Assembly (NCBI RefSeq): GCF_002750975.1
Contig: NZ_PEJS01000001.1
Location: 2,294,001-2,358,000, forward strand
Origin: Stenotrophomonas indicatrix
GTDB taxonomy: Bacteria; Pseudomonadota; Gammaproteobacteria; Xanthomonadales; Xanthomonadaceae
Length of the DNA: 64,000 bases
Reading direction: 5' to 3'
This document shows positions 24,038-35,057 of the stretch, piece by piece; within the stretch, counting starts at the first letter, position 1, and each line of letters starts with the position of its first letter. The notes beneath the pieces were generated by a model. It saw nothing but the letters and a program-made list of their open reading frames with translations. It had not been told where the DNA came from and searched no databases. The position numbers and the translations under genes were made by a program.

Positions 24038-24418
24038 TCAGGCGTTGGCGCTGGAACGCCCCACTGCGCGGACCAATGCCTTGGACAGCTCCGCCGACAG
24101 ATAGGGCTTGATCAACAGCACCCCCGATCGCATCGCGACCGGCAGTTGTTCGGCGGTCATGCCGGTGGCGAGCACGAACGGCACGCCACGCGCGGCCAGC
24201 GCCGCAGCGACCGGTTCACTGGTCTCGTTGTGGGCCAACCGGTAATCCAGCAGGGCCACGTCAGGGCTCGCTTCTTCCAGCAGGCGCAGTGCCTCGGCAA
24301 CGGACGCGGCAAGACCAACGACCAGAGCACCGGAATGCACCAGCTGCATCTGCAGCAGCGCCGCACTCATCTCGTCGTTCTCCACTACCAGCACCCGCAG
24401 GTCCTGCAACGCTGACAT
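24038..24418 (-). CDS. Single-domain response regulator (CheY-like)
   Basis: 126 residues, one receiver domain: acidic pair in VVENDEMS, phosphoacceptor Asp in VALLDYRLA, Thr in ATGM, and Lys in LIKPYL. No output domain and no neighbouring kinase, so it acts by protein contact with an unknown partner. The gene ends ten bases from the convergent SRAP stop. Confidence 0.87.
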   Translation of the reverse strand: MSALQDLRVLVVENDEMSAALLQMQLVHSGALVVGLAASVAEALRLLEEASPDVALLDYRLAHNETSEPVAAALAARGVPFVLATGMTAEQLPVAMRSGVLLIKPYLSAELSKALVRAVGRSSANA

Positions 24419-24556
24419 AGGCTATCGCTCCGTGCCTGTTAAGCGTTGCCAGTATAGCCAGCAGTCGGCCGATACCGACAATTTGAAGCCATTTCGGCCC
24501 CGTTCGCCCGCACCTCTATGAACGCCCGCCCGGCTCGGGTACACTAGCCCGCTGCT

Positions 24557-24642
24557 GCCGGTGTGGCGGAATGGTATACGCAGCTGACTCAAAATCAGCC
24601 GGGGGTGACCCCATGAAGGTTCGAGTCCTTTCACCGGCACCA
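24557..24642 (+). tRNA. tRNA-Leu(CAA)
   Basis: 86 bases with a variable arm and encoded CCA. Acceptor GCCGGTG pairs with CACCGGC; the loop CTCAAAA gives anticodon CAA; T-loop GGTTCGAGT is present. Confidence 0.97.
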
Positions 24643-24649
24643 CGATAGA

Positions 24650-24675
24650 AGGCCAGGTCTACGACCTGGCCTTTG
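24650..24675 (+). terminator. Terminator of tRNA-Leu
   Basis: GGCCAGGTC (24651-24659), TAC loop, GACCTGGCC (24663-24671), then TTTGTCGTTT. Confidence 0.75.
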
Positions 24676-24723
24676 TCGTTTCCGGTCTTGCCCTGCCCGA
24701 CCAACGCCGCCGACACTGGAGCG

Positions 24724-25290
24724 ATGGCATCGCACTCCGCTCCCTCCCTTCCCCCAGCGTTCCAGGCTCACCTGCGCGAACTGGTCCTTCCAGACGCGGT
24801 CGCCTGGTCGAACTACCTGTCGCTGCCGGGCGTGATCGAGCACACCAGCTGGGGCGATGTCTCTGTAGAGGCTCTGCAGCGGCAGATCGTCGACCATGCA
24901 CGCAACACACGATGCCGCCGCTGGGCGATCCTCGACAGTGACGATCAGTTGCTGGGCACCGTCGGCCTCAACGACATCGACATCAAGCACCACCGCGCGG
25001 AACTGGCCTACGATCTGTCCCCAGCCCACCAGGGACGCGGGCTGGCGACCGGGGCGGCGCGCGCGGTCATCGCCTGGGCGCAGGCCGCACTAGGTTGCGT
25101 GCGCATCCAGGCCACCGTGCTCGACAGCAATCTGCGATCCATTGCCGTACTGGAACGGGCAGGCATGCAACGCGAGGGATTGCTGCAGTCCTATCGCCAT
25201 GTCCGTGGACGGCCGCGCGATTTCTGGATGTATGCGCACACTCACCCGCGGCTGCACTGTGGCCAGGGCGAAGACCGCGCCGCCCCATAG
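24724..25290 (+). CDS. GNAT acetyltransferase, RimJ/RimL type
   Basis: 188 residues from the ATG at 24724 (GGAG four bases upstream; an earlier in-frame ATG at 24673 overlaps the tRNA terminator). Motifs: LLGTVGLNDIDIKHHRAELAY, DLSPAHQGRGLATGAARAVI and DSNLRSIAVLERAGMQREGL, the signature of ribosomal-protein-type N-acetyltransferases. Substrate unknown. Confidence 0.88.
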   Translation: MASHSAPSLPPAFQAHLRELVLPDAVAWSNYLSLPGVIEHTSWGDVSVEALQRQIVDHARNTRCRRWAILDSDDQLLGTVGLNDIDIKHHRAELAYDLSPAHQGRGLATGAARAVIAWAQAALGCVRIQATVLDSNLRSIAVLERAGMQREGLLQSYRHVRGRPRDFWMYAHTHPRLHCGQGEDRAAP

Positions 25291-25309
25291 GCCGGCGCGG
25301 GCCGGCGCC

Positions 25310-27145
25310 CTACACCACCCGCAGCGCCGGGGAATGCACGCCATGGCCATGCCCTGCCCCCGCGTGCACACGGAACCCTGCCACCGTCTGCAGCAGCTGC
25401 GAAGACTGCTCTTCCATGCTGCGCGCGGCCGCTGAGGCCTCTTCCACCAGCGCTGCATTCTGCTGCGTACCCTGATCGATCAGATCCACCGCGTGGTTCA
25501 TCTGCTGGATGTCATCGCTCTGCTGCTGCGCAGCCGCGCTGATCTCGGTCATCAGGTCGCTGACGCGACGCACGTCGACCACGATCTCGTCCATGGTCCG
25601 GCCGGCGCTCTCGACCTGCGCCGTTCCGGCACCGACGTTGGCAACAGACGCATCGATCAGCTGCTTGATCTCCTTTGCCGCACCTGCCGAGCGATGCGAG
25701 AGCTCGCGGATCTCGGTGGCAACCACGGCGAAACCACGACCATGCTCACCGGCACGCGCCGCTTCCACCGCCGCGTTCAATGCCAGGATGTTGGTCTGGA
25801 AGGCAATGCCATCGATCACACCGATGATGTCGACGATGCGACGCGAGGAAGCATTGATCACCTCCATCGTCGAGACCACGTCATGCACCACCTGGCCACC
25901 CCGTGCGGCCACATCGGCGGCGCCGCCGGCCAGTTGGCTGGCCTGGCGCGCGTTGGTCGCGGTGCGCTGCACGGTCTCGGCCAGCCCCTTCATCGACACG
26001 GCGGTTTCTTCCAGAGAGGCAGCCTGCTGTTCGGTACGCTGGGAAAGGTCGTTGTTGCCTTCGGCGATCTCGCTCGCACCGACCGCAATGGTGTCTGCGG
26101 CGAACTTGATCTGACCGATGATGGCCGCCATCGCCTCGACCAGCGCGTTGACGCCACCGCATAGCTCGGCGATCGGGCCCGTCTTGTCGGCCATGCCGAT
26201 GCTCCGGGTCAGATCGCCCTCCTTTGCCGACGCCACCACTTCGCGCGTCTGCGCGACGGCGCGCTGCATGGCCTGGCTCTCATGCACCTGTGCGGTGATG
26301 TCGGTGGCGTACTTGACGACCTTGAACGGCCGGCCACCGGCATCAAGGATCGGGTTGTACGATGCCTGGATCCACACTTCACGACCACCTTTGCCCAGCC
26401 GCCGGTACTGGCCTGCGTCGTACTCGCCGGAGCCGAGCTTTTCCCAGAAGCGCCGATACTCGACACTGGCCCGGTAGTCGGGCTCGACGAACAGCGAATG
26501 ATGCTGGCCACGCACCTCTTCCAGCGTATAGCCGGTGGCGGCCAGGAAGTTCGCATTGGCCGCCAGGATGCGGCCATCCATGCTGAACTCGATGACCGCC
26601 TGCGATTTGTCGATGGCGGCCAGCTGCCCCGCCGATTCGGCCGCCTGCTGCTTCTGCGCGGTGATGTCGGTGGCGAACTTGACCACCTTGTACGGCCGAC
26701 CGTGCTGGTCAAGCACCGGGTTGTAGGAGGCCTGGATCCAGATTTCGCGCCCCCCCTTGCCGAAGCGCCGGTACTGACCTGCATCGAACTCACCGCGGCC
26801 CAGCCGCGCCCAGAAGTCGCGGTATCCGGTACTGCGCGCGTCCTCGGGATCGACGAACAGGGAATGATGCCTGCCCTGGATCTCATCCAGGCGATATCCC
26901 ACTGCCTGCAGGAAGTTGTCATTGGCCTGCAGGATGGTGCCGTCGAGGGCGAACTCGATGACCGCCTGCACCCGGTGCAATGCGGCCACCTGGGCCTCGA
27001 GCTCGACGTGCCGCCGATGCTGCTCGGCCACCTCCGTGGCGCGGCGCTGCCTGCCCAACACCCCCCGCAGCGCGCGCAGGGGAGACCAACGGGTGAGCAC
27101 TTCGACCGGCGCCTGAGCACCTTCCATGGAGCCTGAAATAAGCAT
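25310..27145 (-). CDS. Soluble chemoreceptor with two PAS domains (BdlA/Aer-like)
   Basis: 611 residues, no membrane helix. Two closely similar PAS domains (about residues 70-180 and 190-300, each with DNFLQAVGY / ANFLAATGY and [19 protein letters not shown]) precede an MCP signalling domain whose hairpin tip reads [20 protein letters not shown]. The C-terminus lacks an NWETF-type tether. Such proteins sense redox or energy state in the cytoplasm; Pseudomonas BdlA, which controls biofilm dispersal, has this layout. The ATG at 27145 excludes a noisy upstream extension. Confidence 0.88.
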   Translation of the reverse strand: MLISGSMEGAQAPVEVLTRWSPLRALRGVLGRQRRATEVAEQHRRHVELEAQVAALHRVQAVIEFALDGTILQANDNFLQAVGYRLDEIQGRHHSLFVDPEDARSTGYRDFWARLGRGEFDAGQYRRFGKGGREIWIQASYNPVLDQHGRPYKVVKFATDITAQKQQAAESAGQLAAIDKSQAVIEFSMDGRILAANANFLAATGYTLEEVRGQHHSLFVEPDYRASVEYRRFWEKLGSGEYDAGQYRRLGKGGREVWIQASYNPILDAGGRPFKVVKYATDITAQVHESQAMQRAVAQTREVVASAKEGDLTRSIGMADKTGPIAELCGGVNALVEAMAAIIGQIKFAADTIAVGASEIAEGNNDLSQRTEQQAASLEETAVSMKGLAETVQRTATNARQASQLAGGAADVAARGGQVVHDVVSTMEVINASSRRIVDIIGVIDGIAFQTNILALNAAVEAARAGEHGRGFAVVATEIRELSHRSAGAAKEIKQLIDASVANVGAGTAQVESAGRTMDEIVVDVRRVSDLMTEISAAAQQQSDDIQQMNHAVDLIDQGTQQNAALVEEASAAARSMEEQSSQLLQTVAGFRVHAGAGHGHGVHSPALRVV

Positions 27146-27401
27146 CGTCTGATCCTCGGTGTCCGGGTAGCGGTTGCGACCCGCCGGGCGGGATGCCCGG
27201 CGGCAACTTCGATTGCCTGGGACGTGCAGACGCCGACCGGCGTCACTCGAGCGACTGGCAGAAAACAGTACGGCAGCTGCGATCGTCATCAAACAGCGGC
27301 GAGGCACACGGCACGGGCCGCGCATCGGAGGCAGCCTCGGGTCGGGCGGCGGGAGCCTGCAGCGGGCTCCAGAGAAGGTAACGGCGCGACGGCCAGCAAC
27401 T

Positions 27402-27695
27402 TTAGGGGGCCAGCCCCTGGTCGGCAGCGCGCCGCAGAACCCAGCGCAGCAGCATCGTTGCCAGCACCGCCGGCAGGTAGCCCAGACTGCCGCAGACGAC
27501 CAGCAGGGACGGCCCCGCCAGCGGCCCGCCTCCGCCCAGGATCCAGCTGCGGGTGGCGAGGATGTACAGCGCGAACGGCACCAGCAGCAACGGTGCCAGC
27601 CGCAACAGCTGCCACCGCCACCTCCCCGGCCCGATCCAGCCGGCCAGTGCACCCAGCACGGCACCCGCGGCTACGATGGTGGCGATTTCATCCAT
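27402..27695 (-). CDS. Small inner-membrane protein, unknown function
   Basis: 97 residues with three predicted helices (about residues 5-20, 30-50 and 60-85) and positively charged loops. No recognised family. The start at 27695 was chosen as the first ATG before the hydrophobic region. A 256-base gap separates it from the chemoreceptor downstream on the same strand. Confidence 0.6.
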   Translation of the reverse strand: MDEIATIVAAGAVLGALAGWIGPGRWRWQLLRLAPLLLVPFALYILATRSWILGGGGPLAGPSLLVVCGSLGYLPAVLATMLLRWVLRRAADQGLAP

Positions 27696-27855
27696 GACGC
27701 GCTTCCGGAAGTCTTCCAGCCACCATTCTGGACCAGCGCTGACGGAAAGGGGATGCGGCAGGCACGCAGAAGGTTGCAATGACCATCGGGACATCCCTTG
27801 CCTGCGCACTGCCGGCAGCATGTGCCCACTGAATGGATTTTTCCTGGGAGGCAGC

Positions 27856-28944
27856 ATGCTTCGACGCTTGAACGCCATCATCATCCTCAGTCTCTGCAGC
27901 GCAGGCGCATTGGCCAGCGACGCGGGCTTCCGTCCCAGCTTCCATCCCGACCAGCTGAAGGGGCCACCCGCCGGTCGCCACAACGAAGTACTGGTGCTTG
28001 GGACAGCACATCTGTCGGAACTGCCAAAGGCCTTCGAGCCGACCATGCTGGAGCCCTTGCTGCAGCGCCTGGCGCGTTGGCGCCCGCAGGCGATTGCCAC
28101 CGAAAACCTGTCCGGCCTGCAGTGCGACTTCATGCGTCGCAATCCCAGCCGCTATGCCGAAAGCGTTGAAACCTACTGCTACGACACCGATGAGGCCCGC
28201 GTCGCCACCGGCCTCGACGTGCCCAGCGCCAACGCCGAGATGGGGCGCCTGCTGTCGGCATGGCCGGCAAGCCCGACAGCCGCGCAGCGTCGACATCTGA
28301 CCGCGGTGTTCCTGGCCGCTGGCGAGCGCGGATCGGCGCAGGTGCAATGGCTGCGCCTGCCTGTGCAGGAGCGCGTCGCCGGCGACGGGCTGGATGCTGC
28401 GTTGGTCGAGATTCTCGACAAGAGCCTGACCCGCCGCAATGAAACCAACCTGGTGGCGGCAGTCCTCGCTGCCCGCCTGGGGCTGGAACGCCTGTGGGCC
28501 GTGGACGACCACACCGCCGATTCGCCCACCCCGCCCGAGGACAAGAAGGCGGCACGCGAAGCGATGATGAAGGCCTGGGACAACCCGCACGCAAACGCAC
28601 GGCTGGACGCCGACGAGCCGCTGTATGCCAACGTCGGCAAGGTCGGTGGCGTGCTGGACCTGTATCGCGCCTACAACCGCCCCGGCGTCGGCCTGCAGGC
28701 CTACCAGGCCGATTTCGGTGCCGCGCTGGTCGAACCCTCATCCCAGGGCTTTGGCCGCAACTATGTGGGCTACTGGGAAACCCGCAACCTGCGCATGGTC
28801 GCCAACATCCGCGAAGTGCTGGGCCAGCGGCCGGGAACGCGCCTGCTGGCCATCGTTGGCGCCTCGCACAAAGGCTACTACGAGGCCTACCTCAACATGA
28901 TGCACGACGTGCAGCTGGTGGATGCCGAAGAGGTGCTGCGCTGA
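27856..28944 (+). CDS. DUF5694-type exported protein
   Basis: 362 residues with a Sec signal peptide (cleavage near ALASDA) and GGGAGG before the ATG. Motifs VLVLGTAHLSELP near the N-terminus and RLLAIVGASHKGYYEAYL near the C-terminus give a TraB/ChaN-like pattern of Gly-Thr-Ala-His and Gly-Ala-Ser-His. I place it in DUF5694 from memory of that pattern. It probably resides in the periplasm; function unknown. Confidence 0.78.
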   Translation: MLRRLNAIIILSLCSAGALASDAGFRPSFHPDQLKGPPAGRHNEVLVLGTAHLSELPKAFEPTMLEPLLQRLARWRPQAIATENLSGLQCDFMRRNPSRYAESVETYCYDTDEARVATGLDVPSANAEMGRLLSAWPASPTAAQRRHLTAVFLAAGERGSAQVQWLRLPVQERVAGDGLDAALVEILDKSLTRRNETNLVAAVLAARLGLERLWAVDDHTADSPTPPEDKKAAREAMMKAWDNPHANARLDADEPLYANVGKVGGVLDLYRAYNRPGVGLQAYQADFGAALVEPSSQGFGRNYVGYWETRNLRMVANIREVLGQRPGTRLLAIVGASHKGYYEAYLNMMHDVQLVDAEEVLR

Positions 28945-28974
28945 GGCCCGCACCTGATCAACGCAGCAGATCCG

Positions 28975-29214
28975 CTACCCACGTTGCTGCGCATCGCGAC
29001 GCGCAGCGCGCCAGATCATCACGCTGGCAGCGACGATGCAGCCCAGCGTGACCAGCAGCATCAGCGCCACGCCCCACTGCACCACGGGGACCAGCATCCG
29101 GGCCTGCTGGTCATTGCGCAGCTGCTCCAGCCGGAGCCAGCCGGAGAGAGCCAGGGACCAGCCGACAACGGCCGGTGCATAAGCACGGACTGCACTCAGG
29201 TTCCAGGACGTCAT
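28975..29214 (-). CDS. Small two-helix membrane protein
   Basis: 79 residues with hydrophobic segments at about 14-28 and 43-66 and a basic C-terminus (WRAARRDAQQRG). No recognised family. It begins 64 bases after the diguanylate cyclase stop on the same strand, so it may be the last gene of that unit. Confidence 0.55.
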   Translation of the reverse strand: MTSWNLSAVRAYAPAVVGWSLALSGWLRLEQLRNDQQARMLVPVVQWGVALMLLVTLGCIVAASVMIWRAARRDAQQRG

Positions 29215-29278
29215 GTTGTTTTCCTGCCAAGGTGGGGCGTTGGCGCAGTATTCGCCGCGCCCCTCTCACAGGCTGAGA

Positions 29279-31480
29279 TCAGCCGTCGCTGAGGTCGCCG
29301 CCGTCCGCCGGCGAGCTACCGGGCAGTTCGCCGGTTTCGCCCTGCACCTGCACATTGTTGCGACCCATCGCCTTGGCCCGGTAGCACTGGGCATCGGCGG
29401 CGGCGACGGCCTGGTCCACGCTCATGCCGGCGGCAAGCGGTGCGATGCCGATGCTGGCGCCGATCCGCAGCTGGTGCTGGTCCCACGGAATGGACAGGTT
29501 GGCCAGGGTATGCAGCAACTCGCCGCCGATGCGCGCCGCGCGCCGCGGGCTGCACCCGGACAGGATCACCGCGAATTCGTCACCACCCAGGCGCGCCACC
29601 ACATCCGAGTCGCGCACACCATGGCGCAATACGCTGGCCACGGCCCACAGCACGGCGTCGCCGGCCAGATGACCAAAGGTATCGTTGACCGGCTTGAAGC
29701 GGTCCAGATCGATGTACATCAATGACGCCGCCTGCCCGGTCCGCTCGACCCGGGTGATCGCCTGCTGCAGATGCACTTCGAAGCCGCGGCGATTACCCAG
29801 TTCGGTCAGCGGGTCCATCTCCGCCAGGTGCCGTGCCTCGCGCTCGCGTGCGCGCTGCTGGGTGTCATCGCGCAGGACCCACACTGCACCACGCACCTGG
29901 CCTTCGTCGTCACGAAGCCAGGCCCGGGTCAGGTCAACCGGCACCACGGCGGTGCCCAACTGCAGCAGCAGATCGGCATGCAGATCAACGGCGTTGCTTT
30001 CCGGATCCAGCAGCACGCTGACGTCGAGCTGCGATTGCGGCGCGTATTCGGTGGTCAACGACAGCACGTCCTGCACGAGATGCCCGGCCAGCGACAGCGC
30101 TCCATCGCCGGCAAGCATTCGCACGGCGGCCGCGTTGGCATATTCGATGTGGCCATCCAGGGCCACGCTGAGTACCAGGTCGGCAACCGCATCCAGGGTG
30201 ATGCGGCTGCGCTGCTCGCTTTCGAACAGGCGCTGCTCGCTGCTGCGCTGGGCGCTGACATCCTGGATCTGCGACACGAAATGCAACGGTTCACCGCGCT
30301 CATTGCGTACCAGCGATACCGACAGCCGTGCCCAGATGGTGTTGCCCTCACGGCCCAGGTAACGCTTTTCAAGGTGATAGTGCGTGCGTCGCCCCGCCAG
30401 CAGGTCCTGCACCAGGGCCAGGTCGGTCTGCAGATCGGCCGGATGGGTCAACCGCTGGAAATCGACCTGCAGCAGTTCCTCGCGCGTGTAGCCGAGAATG
30501 CGGCACAGCGCATCGTTGACATCCAGCCAGCGCCCTTCCAGCGACACCAGCGCCATGCCCAGTGCCGCCGAAGTGAACGCTCCGGCGAACTTTTCCGCCG
30601 CAAGACGAGCCTCGGCGCGCGCCTGCAGGATCTCGGTGATGTCGATGGCCATGCCGACATAGCCGATGCGCTCGCCATTGGCGCCATCCATGCGGCTGAT
30701 TGACAGGCGTACCTGGCGACGCTGACCGTCCTTGCGCAGCAGTGTCCACTGCCGCGAATACGTCTGGCCCTCGGCACGTGCACTGAGTGCCTCGAACACA
30801 CCCGGAACCTGTCCATCGGCGGTCGCCAGCGGTCGCAGCCACGCCTGCAGTTCAACCGGGTCGTGGAAGGCATCCAGGCGGCGCTCACCCACTACTTCAG
30901 CGGCGGTGTAGCCGAGCAGGCGCTGCGCGCCGGTATTGAAAATGGTGATGATGCCATCGGTGTCGGTCGCGATCACCGCGACTTCGTCTGAAGCATCCAC
31001 CATCGCCTGCAGGCGCTGCCGCATTTCGGCCGCGTCCTGGCGCGCCTGCTGCAGTTCGGTGACGTCGGCATGGGCGCCGGCCATCCACAGTGGCCTGCCC
31101 TGCCCGTCCCATTCGAATACCCGTCCGCGATCGTGGATCCAGATCCATTCGCCATTCCTGTGGCGCATCCGCAACAGGCAGACATAGTGGTCGGTGCGGC
31201 CATCGAAGTGGTCCTGCAGGGCCGCATCGGACAGCGCCAGATCATCCGGATGGACCAGCGCGATGAAGGTCTTCTGGCAGATCGGTTCAAGTTCGTCCAA
31301 CCGGTAGCCGACGATCTCGGCCCACCGTTCGTTGACCCGCATCTGCCCGCTCTGGACGTTCCATTCCCAGGTGCCGGCCGCGGTGCCCTCGATGATCATC
31401 GCCAGGCGGCGGCGCTCTTCGGCCAGTTCCTGCAGCCGGCGCTCCAGCAGTGCGTTGCCGCTGTTGCCCTGATCGGCCAT
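29279..31480 (-). CDS. Multi-PAS diguanylate cyclase (GGDEF)
   Basis: 733 residues without membrane helices. Four to five PAS/PAC modules occupy about residues 10-560 (for example GTWEWNVQSGQMRVNERWAE, LEGRWLDVNDALCRILGYT). A C-terminal GGDEF domain has an intact active site in ARLGGDEFAVIL and an RDSD I-site five residues before it, so product inhibition by c-di-GMP is expected. No EAL domain. It makes c-di-GMP in response to cytoplasmic cues. Confidence 0.92.
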   Translation of the reverse strand: MADQGNSGNALLERRLQELAEERRRLAMIIEGTAAGTWEWNVQSGQMRVNERWAEIVGYRLDELEPICQKTFIALVHPDDLALSDAALQDHFDGRTDHYVCLLRMRHRNGEWIWIHDRGRVFEWDGQGRPLWMAGAHADVTELQQARQDAAEMRQRLQAMVDASDEVAVIATDTDGIITIFNTGAQRLLGYTAAEVVGERRLDAFHDPVELQAWLRPLATADGQVPGVFEALSARAEGQTYSRQWTLLRKDGQRRQVRLSISRMDGANGERIGYVGMAIDITEILQARAEARLAAEKFAGAFTSAALGMALVSLEGRWLDVNDALCRILGYTREELLQVDFQRLTHPADLQTDLALVQDLLAGRRTHYHLEKRYLGREGNTIWARLSVSLVRNERGEPLHFVSQIQDVSAQRSSEQRLFESEQRSRITLDAVADLVLSVALDGHIEYANAAAVRMLAGDGALSLAGHLVQDVLSLTTEYAPQSQLDVSVLLDPESNAVDLHADLLLQLGTAVVPVDLTRAWLRDDEGQVRGAVWVLRDDTQQRAREREARHLAEMDPLTELGNRRGFEVHLQQAITRVERTGQAASLMYIDLDRFKPVNDTFGHLAGDAVLWAVASVLRHGVRDSDVVARLGGDEFAVILSGCSPRRAARIGGELLHTLANLSIPWDQHQLRIGASIGIAPLAAGMSVDQAVAAADAQCYRAKAMGRNNVQVQGETGELPGSSPADGGDLSDG

Positions 31481-31680
31481 CAGCCGCCTCCCCTGCCGAC
31501 GCAGCTGCCCGCAGGCCGTGGCGAGCCACAGCGGTCACGGAACAGGGCGGATGGTGCTGACGGCATGGCCTCCCCAGCGACAGCAGGGGCCCAGGCGCCC
31601 CTTCCGGCGCAAGTGTGCGCATTGCCGGGGAACATCGACAAGTCCCCCGCCCGGATCGCGCCGGGAGGGGGACGGCGGAC

Positions 31681-34074
31681 TCAGCTGCGCTTGGCCCGGG
31701 CGAACGCCTCGGCCAGGGCATTGTTGGCTGGCGGCGCGGCCTGTGCCGGGCGTCCGCCATTGCCCGGGTTGCGCCCTTGGCCACGTCCCTGCCCGGGGTT
31801 GCCAGCGTCGCGGCGCGGCGCCTGCCCCTGGCTGCGTTCGTCACGGCTGCCCGGGCGGCTGGTGGCCTGGCCGGGCGTGTCGTCCAGACGACGGGTCAGG
31901 GCGATGCGCTTGCGCGGCACGTCCACCTCCAGCACCTTCACCTTGACGATGTCGCCGGCCTTGACCACGTCACGCGGATCCTTCACGTAGGTATCAGACA
32001 GCGCCGAGATGTGGATCAGGCCGTCCTGGTGCACGCCGATATCGACGAACGCACCGAACGCGGCCACGTTGCTGACCACGCCTTCCAGCACCATGCCCTC
32101 GCGCAGGTCCTTGATGTCCTCGACGCCATCGGCGAAACGGGCCGCCTTGAATTCCGGGCGCGGATCACGGCCCGGCTTTTCCAGTTCCTTGAGGATGTCG
32201 CGCACCGTCGGCACACCGAATGTCTCGTCGGTGAACTGCTCGGCCTTCAAGCCGCGCAGGAAACTGCCGTCGCCGATCAGCGCCTTGATCGGGCGCGCGG
32301 TGCTGGCGACGATGCGCTCGACCACTGGATAGGCTTCCGGGTGCACCGACGATGCATCCAGCGGCTCATCGCCATCGGCGATACGCAGGAAACCTGCGCA
32401 TTGCTCGAACGTCTTCTCGCCCAGGCGCGACACCTTCAGCAGGTCCTTGCGACGCTTGAACGGACCGTTGTCATCGCGGTGGCGCACAATGTTCTCGGCT
32501 ACCGTCGACGACAGGCCCGAGACGCGCGACAGCAGTGCAGCCGACGCCGTGTTGACGTACACGCCGACGGCATTCACGCAGTCCTCCACGCGCGCATCCA
32601 GTGCACGCGCCAGGCGGTACTGATCCACGTCGTGCTGGTACTGCCCCACGCCGATCGCCTTCGGCTCGATCTTCACCAGTTCGGCAAGCGGGTCCTGCAG
32701 GCGACGCGCGATCGATACCGCACCACGGATCGACACGTCCAGGTCCGGGAATTCCCTGGCCGCCGTTTCCGACGCCGAATACACCGAAGCCCCGGCTTCA
32801 CTGACCACGATCTTCTGCGGCGCGTTGTCACCCAGCGCCTTGATGGCTTCACCGGCCAGCTTGTCGGTCTCGCGGCTGGCGGTGCCGTTGCCGATCGCGA
32901 TCAGTTGCACGTTGTGCTTGGCACACAGCTGCTTGATCGTCTGCAGCGACTGCTCCCACTGCCGGCGGGGCTCGTGCGGGTAGATGGTGTCGGTGGCCAC
33001 CAGCTTGCCCGTGGCGTCGACCACGGCAATCTTGCAGCCGGTGCGGATGCCCGGGTCCAGGCCCAGCACGCTTTTCGGGCCGGCCGGTGCGGCCAGCAGC
33101 AGGTCCTTGAGGTTGTCACCGAACACCGCGATGGCTTCGGCTTCGGCTTTCTCACGGGCCTGGTTGAACAGGTCCAGCAGCAGGTGCATGTGCAGCTTGG
33201 CCCGCCAGGTCAGGCGGCAGGCGTCCAGCAGCCAGCGATCAGCGGGGCGTCCCGCATCGCGGATACCGGCGTTGTGCGCCACGCGCCCTTCGGCGTACTG
33301 ATGTCCGGCCTCGGCATCCTTGCCTGGGTCCAGCTCCAGGAACAGGATCTCCTCGCGGCGCGCACGGAACAACGCCAGCAACCGGTGCGAGGGAATCTTC
33401 GCCAACGACTCGGCGTGCTCGAAATAATCGCGGTACTTGGCGCCCTCGGTTTCCTTGCCCTCGGCAACGCGGGCACGGATCACGCCCTGCTCGCTCAACC
33501 AGCTGCGCAGCTCGCCAACCAGCGTGGCGTCCTCGCCCCAGCGCTCCATCAGGATCGCGCGGGCACCTTCCAGCGCGGCCTTGGTATCGGCCACGCCCTT
33601 GTCGGCATCCACGAACGTGGCGGCAAAGACCTGCGGGTCCTGTGTCGGGTCGCCCAACAGGCCATCGGCCAACGGCTCGAGTCCTGCTTCGCGGGCGATC
33701 TGCGCGCGGGTGCGACGCTTGGGCTTGTACGGCAGGTACAGATCTTCCAACCGGCTCTTGGTGTCGGCAGCGAGGATCTCGTTGCGCAGCTCATCGCTGA
33801 GCTTGCCCTGCTCACCGATGCTGGCCAGCACCGCCGCACGGCGGTCTTCCAGTTCGCGCAGGTAGGTCAGGCGGGTTTCCAGGTTGCGCAGCTGGGTGTC
33901 GTCCAGGCCGCCGGTGACTTCCTTGCGGTAGCGGGCGATGAACGGAACGCTGGCGCCTTCATCGAGCAGGCCGACAGCGGCGCTGACCTGGGCGGTCTGG
34001 GCACCGATTTCATCGGCGATGGTCTGGGCGATCTGCTGGGCGAGCTGGCGCTGGGCGTGCGTGGCGTCGTGCAT
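31681..34074 (-). CDS. tex: Tex family transcription accessory / RNA-binding protein
   Basis: 797 residues. The order is the Tex order: helical N-terminus ([16 protein letters not shown]), YqgF/RNase H-like domain ([20 protein letters not shown]), helix-hairpin-helix region, and an S1 domain ([20 protein letters not shown]). A Gly/Gln/Arg-rich tail of about 60 residues follows. The ATG at 34074 is preferred to an upstream frame extension. Tex binds RNA and affects transcription and toxin expression in several bacteria. Confidence 0.95.
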   Translation of the reverse strand: MHDATHAQRQLAQQIAQTIADEIGAQTAQVSAAVGLLDEGASVPFIARYRKEVTGGLDDTQLRNLETRLTYLRELEDRRAAVLASIGEQGKLSDELRNEILAADTKSRLEDLYLPYKPKRRTRAQIAREAGLEPLADGLLGDPTQDPQVFAATFVDADKGVADTKAALEGARAILMERWGEDATLVGELRSWLSEQGVIRARVAEGKETEGAKYRDYFEHAESLAKIPSHRLLALFRARREEILFLELDPGKDAEAGHQYAEGRVAHNAGIRDAGRPADRWLLDACRLTWRAKLHMHLLLDLFNQAREKAEAEAIAVFGDNLKDLLLAAPAGPKSVLGLDPGIRTGCKIAVVDATGKLVATDTIYPHEPRRQWEQSLQTIKQLCAKHNVQLIAIGNGTASRETDKLAGEAIKALGDNAPQKIVVSEAGASVYSASETAAREFPDLDVSIRGAVSIARRLQDPLAELVKIEPKAIGVGQYQHDVDQYRLARALDARVEDCVNAVGVYVNTASAALLSRVSGLSSTVAENIVRHRDDNGPFKRRKDLLKVSRLGEKTFEQCAGFLRIADGDEPLDASSVHPEAYPVVERIVASTARPIKALIGDGSFLRGLKAEQFTDETFGVPTVRDILKELEKPGRDPRPEFKAARFADGVEDIKDLREGMVLEGVVSNVAAFGAFVDIGVHQDGLIHISALSDTYVKDPRDVVKAGDIVKVKVLEVDVPRKRIALTRRLDDTPGQATSRPGSRDERSQGQAPRRDAGNPGQGRGQGRNPGNGGRPAQAAPPANNALAEAFARAKRS

Positions 34075-34281
34075 TGTTTCCGGCCTGGGCCGCATTGCGG
34101 GAAAGGCCCATTCTTGCAATGCGCGGGCGGCAGGGACAAGGCGTTGACAGAGCGGCGGTTCAGGCGGCGGGTCCGGATGGGACGCCGGCATCCTGGCAAA
34201 AGGGGCTCGGACTGGCCCCGGGGCTGGGATGCCGGCGCGGACGCGCGATGGTGGAGCGCGTCCTGCCGCGTACTGCGAAGG

Positions 34282-34497
34282 TCAGCGGTAGTGGCGGGCG
34301 GCACGCTGCATGACGATGTCGTCACGCAGGCTCTCCAGCGCCATCAGGCGGACCTTGCCGACACCCTGCAGTTCCATGAACCGCTCCGTGTAGAACTCCG
34401 GCCCCAGCGCGGTATCGGCGCGGGATTTGCTGAAGCCGTAGGGCACCACGCCCTTCTCGCCATCCTTGCTACCACCGACATAAAGAACGATTGCCAT
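34282..34497 (-). CDS. Small conserved-looking protein, unknown function
   Basis: 71 residues, soluble (MAIVLYVGGSKDGEKG...). The product resembles small stand-alone hypotheticals found in Xanthomonadaceae, but I cannot name a family. The ATG at 34497 has an AGGAAG site upstream. Immediately upstream lies the large palindromic element. Confidence 0.65.
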   Translation of the reverse strand: MAIVLYVGGSKDGEKGVVPYGFSKSRADTALGPEFYTERFMELQGVGKVRLMALESLRDDIVMQRAARHYR

Positions 34498-34767
34498 GTG
34501 ATGTCTTCCTCCAAATTGCTACTGCGTACTGCACACGATGAGCGGTACTTGTTGGCTCATCGGGATAGAGCTTACCGCGACCAAGCTGACTGGAACGTCA
34601 CGAAGACTAATGACGATCGGTTGCATGCAGATGACTGCGGGATCGCAGCAGAATGCTTACGGATCTTTAACTTCCGACTAACGAATACGAGGGTTTCAGC
34701 CAACGGCGCAGCCCCTCGTGGGTGGGGTTGGTTGGTCGCGGAATGCAAAAGCCAGATTACTGGGGCT

Positions 34768-34869
34768 GGCCGGGTGGGTAGGCATTGCGGGGACGCCGTA
34801 AACCCATCCCTGGGGGCTTGGCCGCGGCATCCATGCCGCGGACACCCCGCAATGCCTACCCACCCGGCC
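34768..34869. repeat. Cruciform unit 1 (25-bp perfect arms)
   Basis: Arms 34768-34792 and 34845-34869 are perfect reverse complements. The interior carries a second hairpin CCGCGGCAT-CC-ATGCCGCGG (34822-34841). The interior resembles the interior of unit 2 read on the other strand, although the arms differ. Confidence 0.85.
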
Positions 34870-34952
34870 GCTGACAAGTTTCTGGTGCCTGCCGCCACCC
34901 ACGGAAGAGAAAAGAAGATCAAAAGCAAAAGCGGCGTGGTTGGCCGCTTTCT

Positions 34953-34980
34953 GTAGAGCCGAGCACAGGCTCGGCTCTGC
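34953..34980 (+). repeat. GTAG-type REP hairpin (SMAG-like)
   Basis: GTAG at 34953-34956 begins the hairpin AGAGCCGAGC (34955-34964), ACAG loop, GCTCGGCTCT (34969-34978). It lies at the centre of the large palindromic element. Confidence 0.8.
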
Positions 34981-35057
34981 ACGAGCAAGCGCAGCGCGCG
35001 ACCCGCTGTTGCTGTTCTTTTTCTTCTCCGTGGCTGGACGCGCCCGGAAACTGTCAG

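Noticed and set aside
21682..24642. Integrated prophage or island using a tRNA gene as attachment site
   Set aside because: No integrase, no displaced tRNA 3' end and no flanking direct repeat other than the tRNA duplications themselves.
31615..34956. A plus-strand open frame of 1,113 codons opposite tex
   Set aside because: It is antisense to a fully conserved Tex gene. High GC makes stop codons rare in this frame, and its translation shows no domain.
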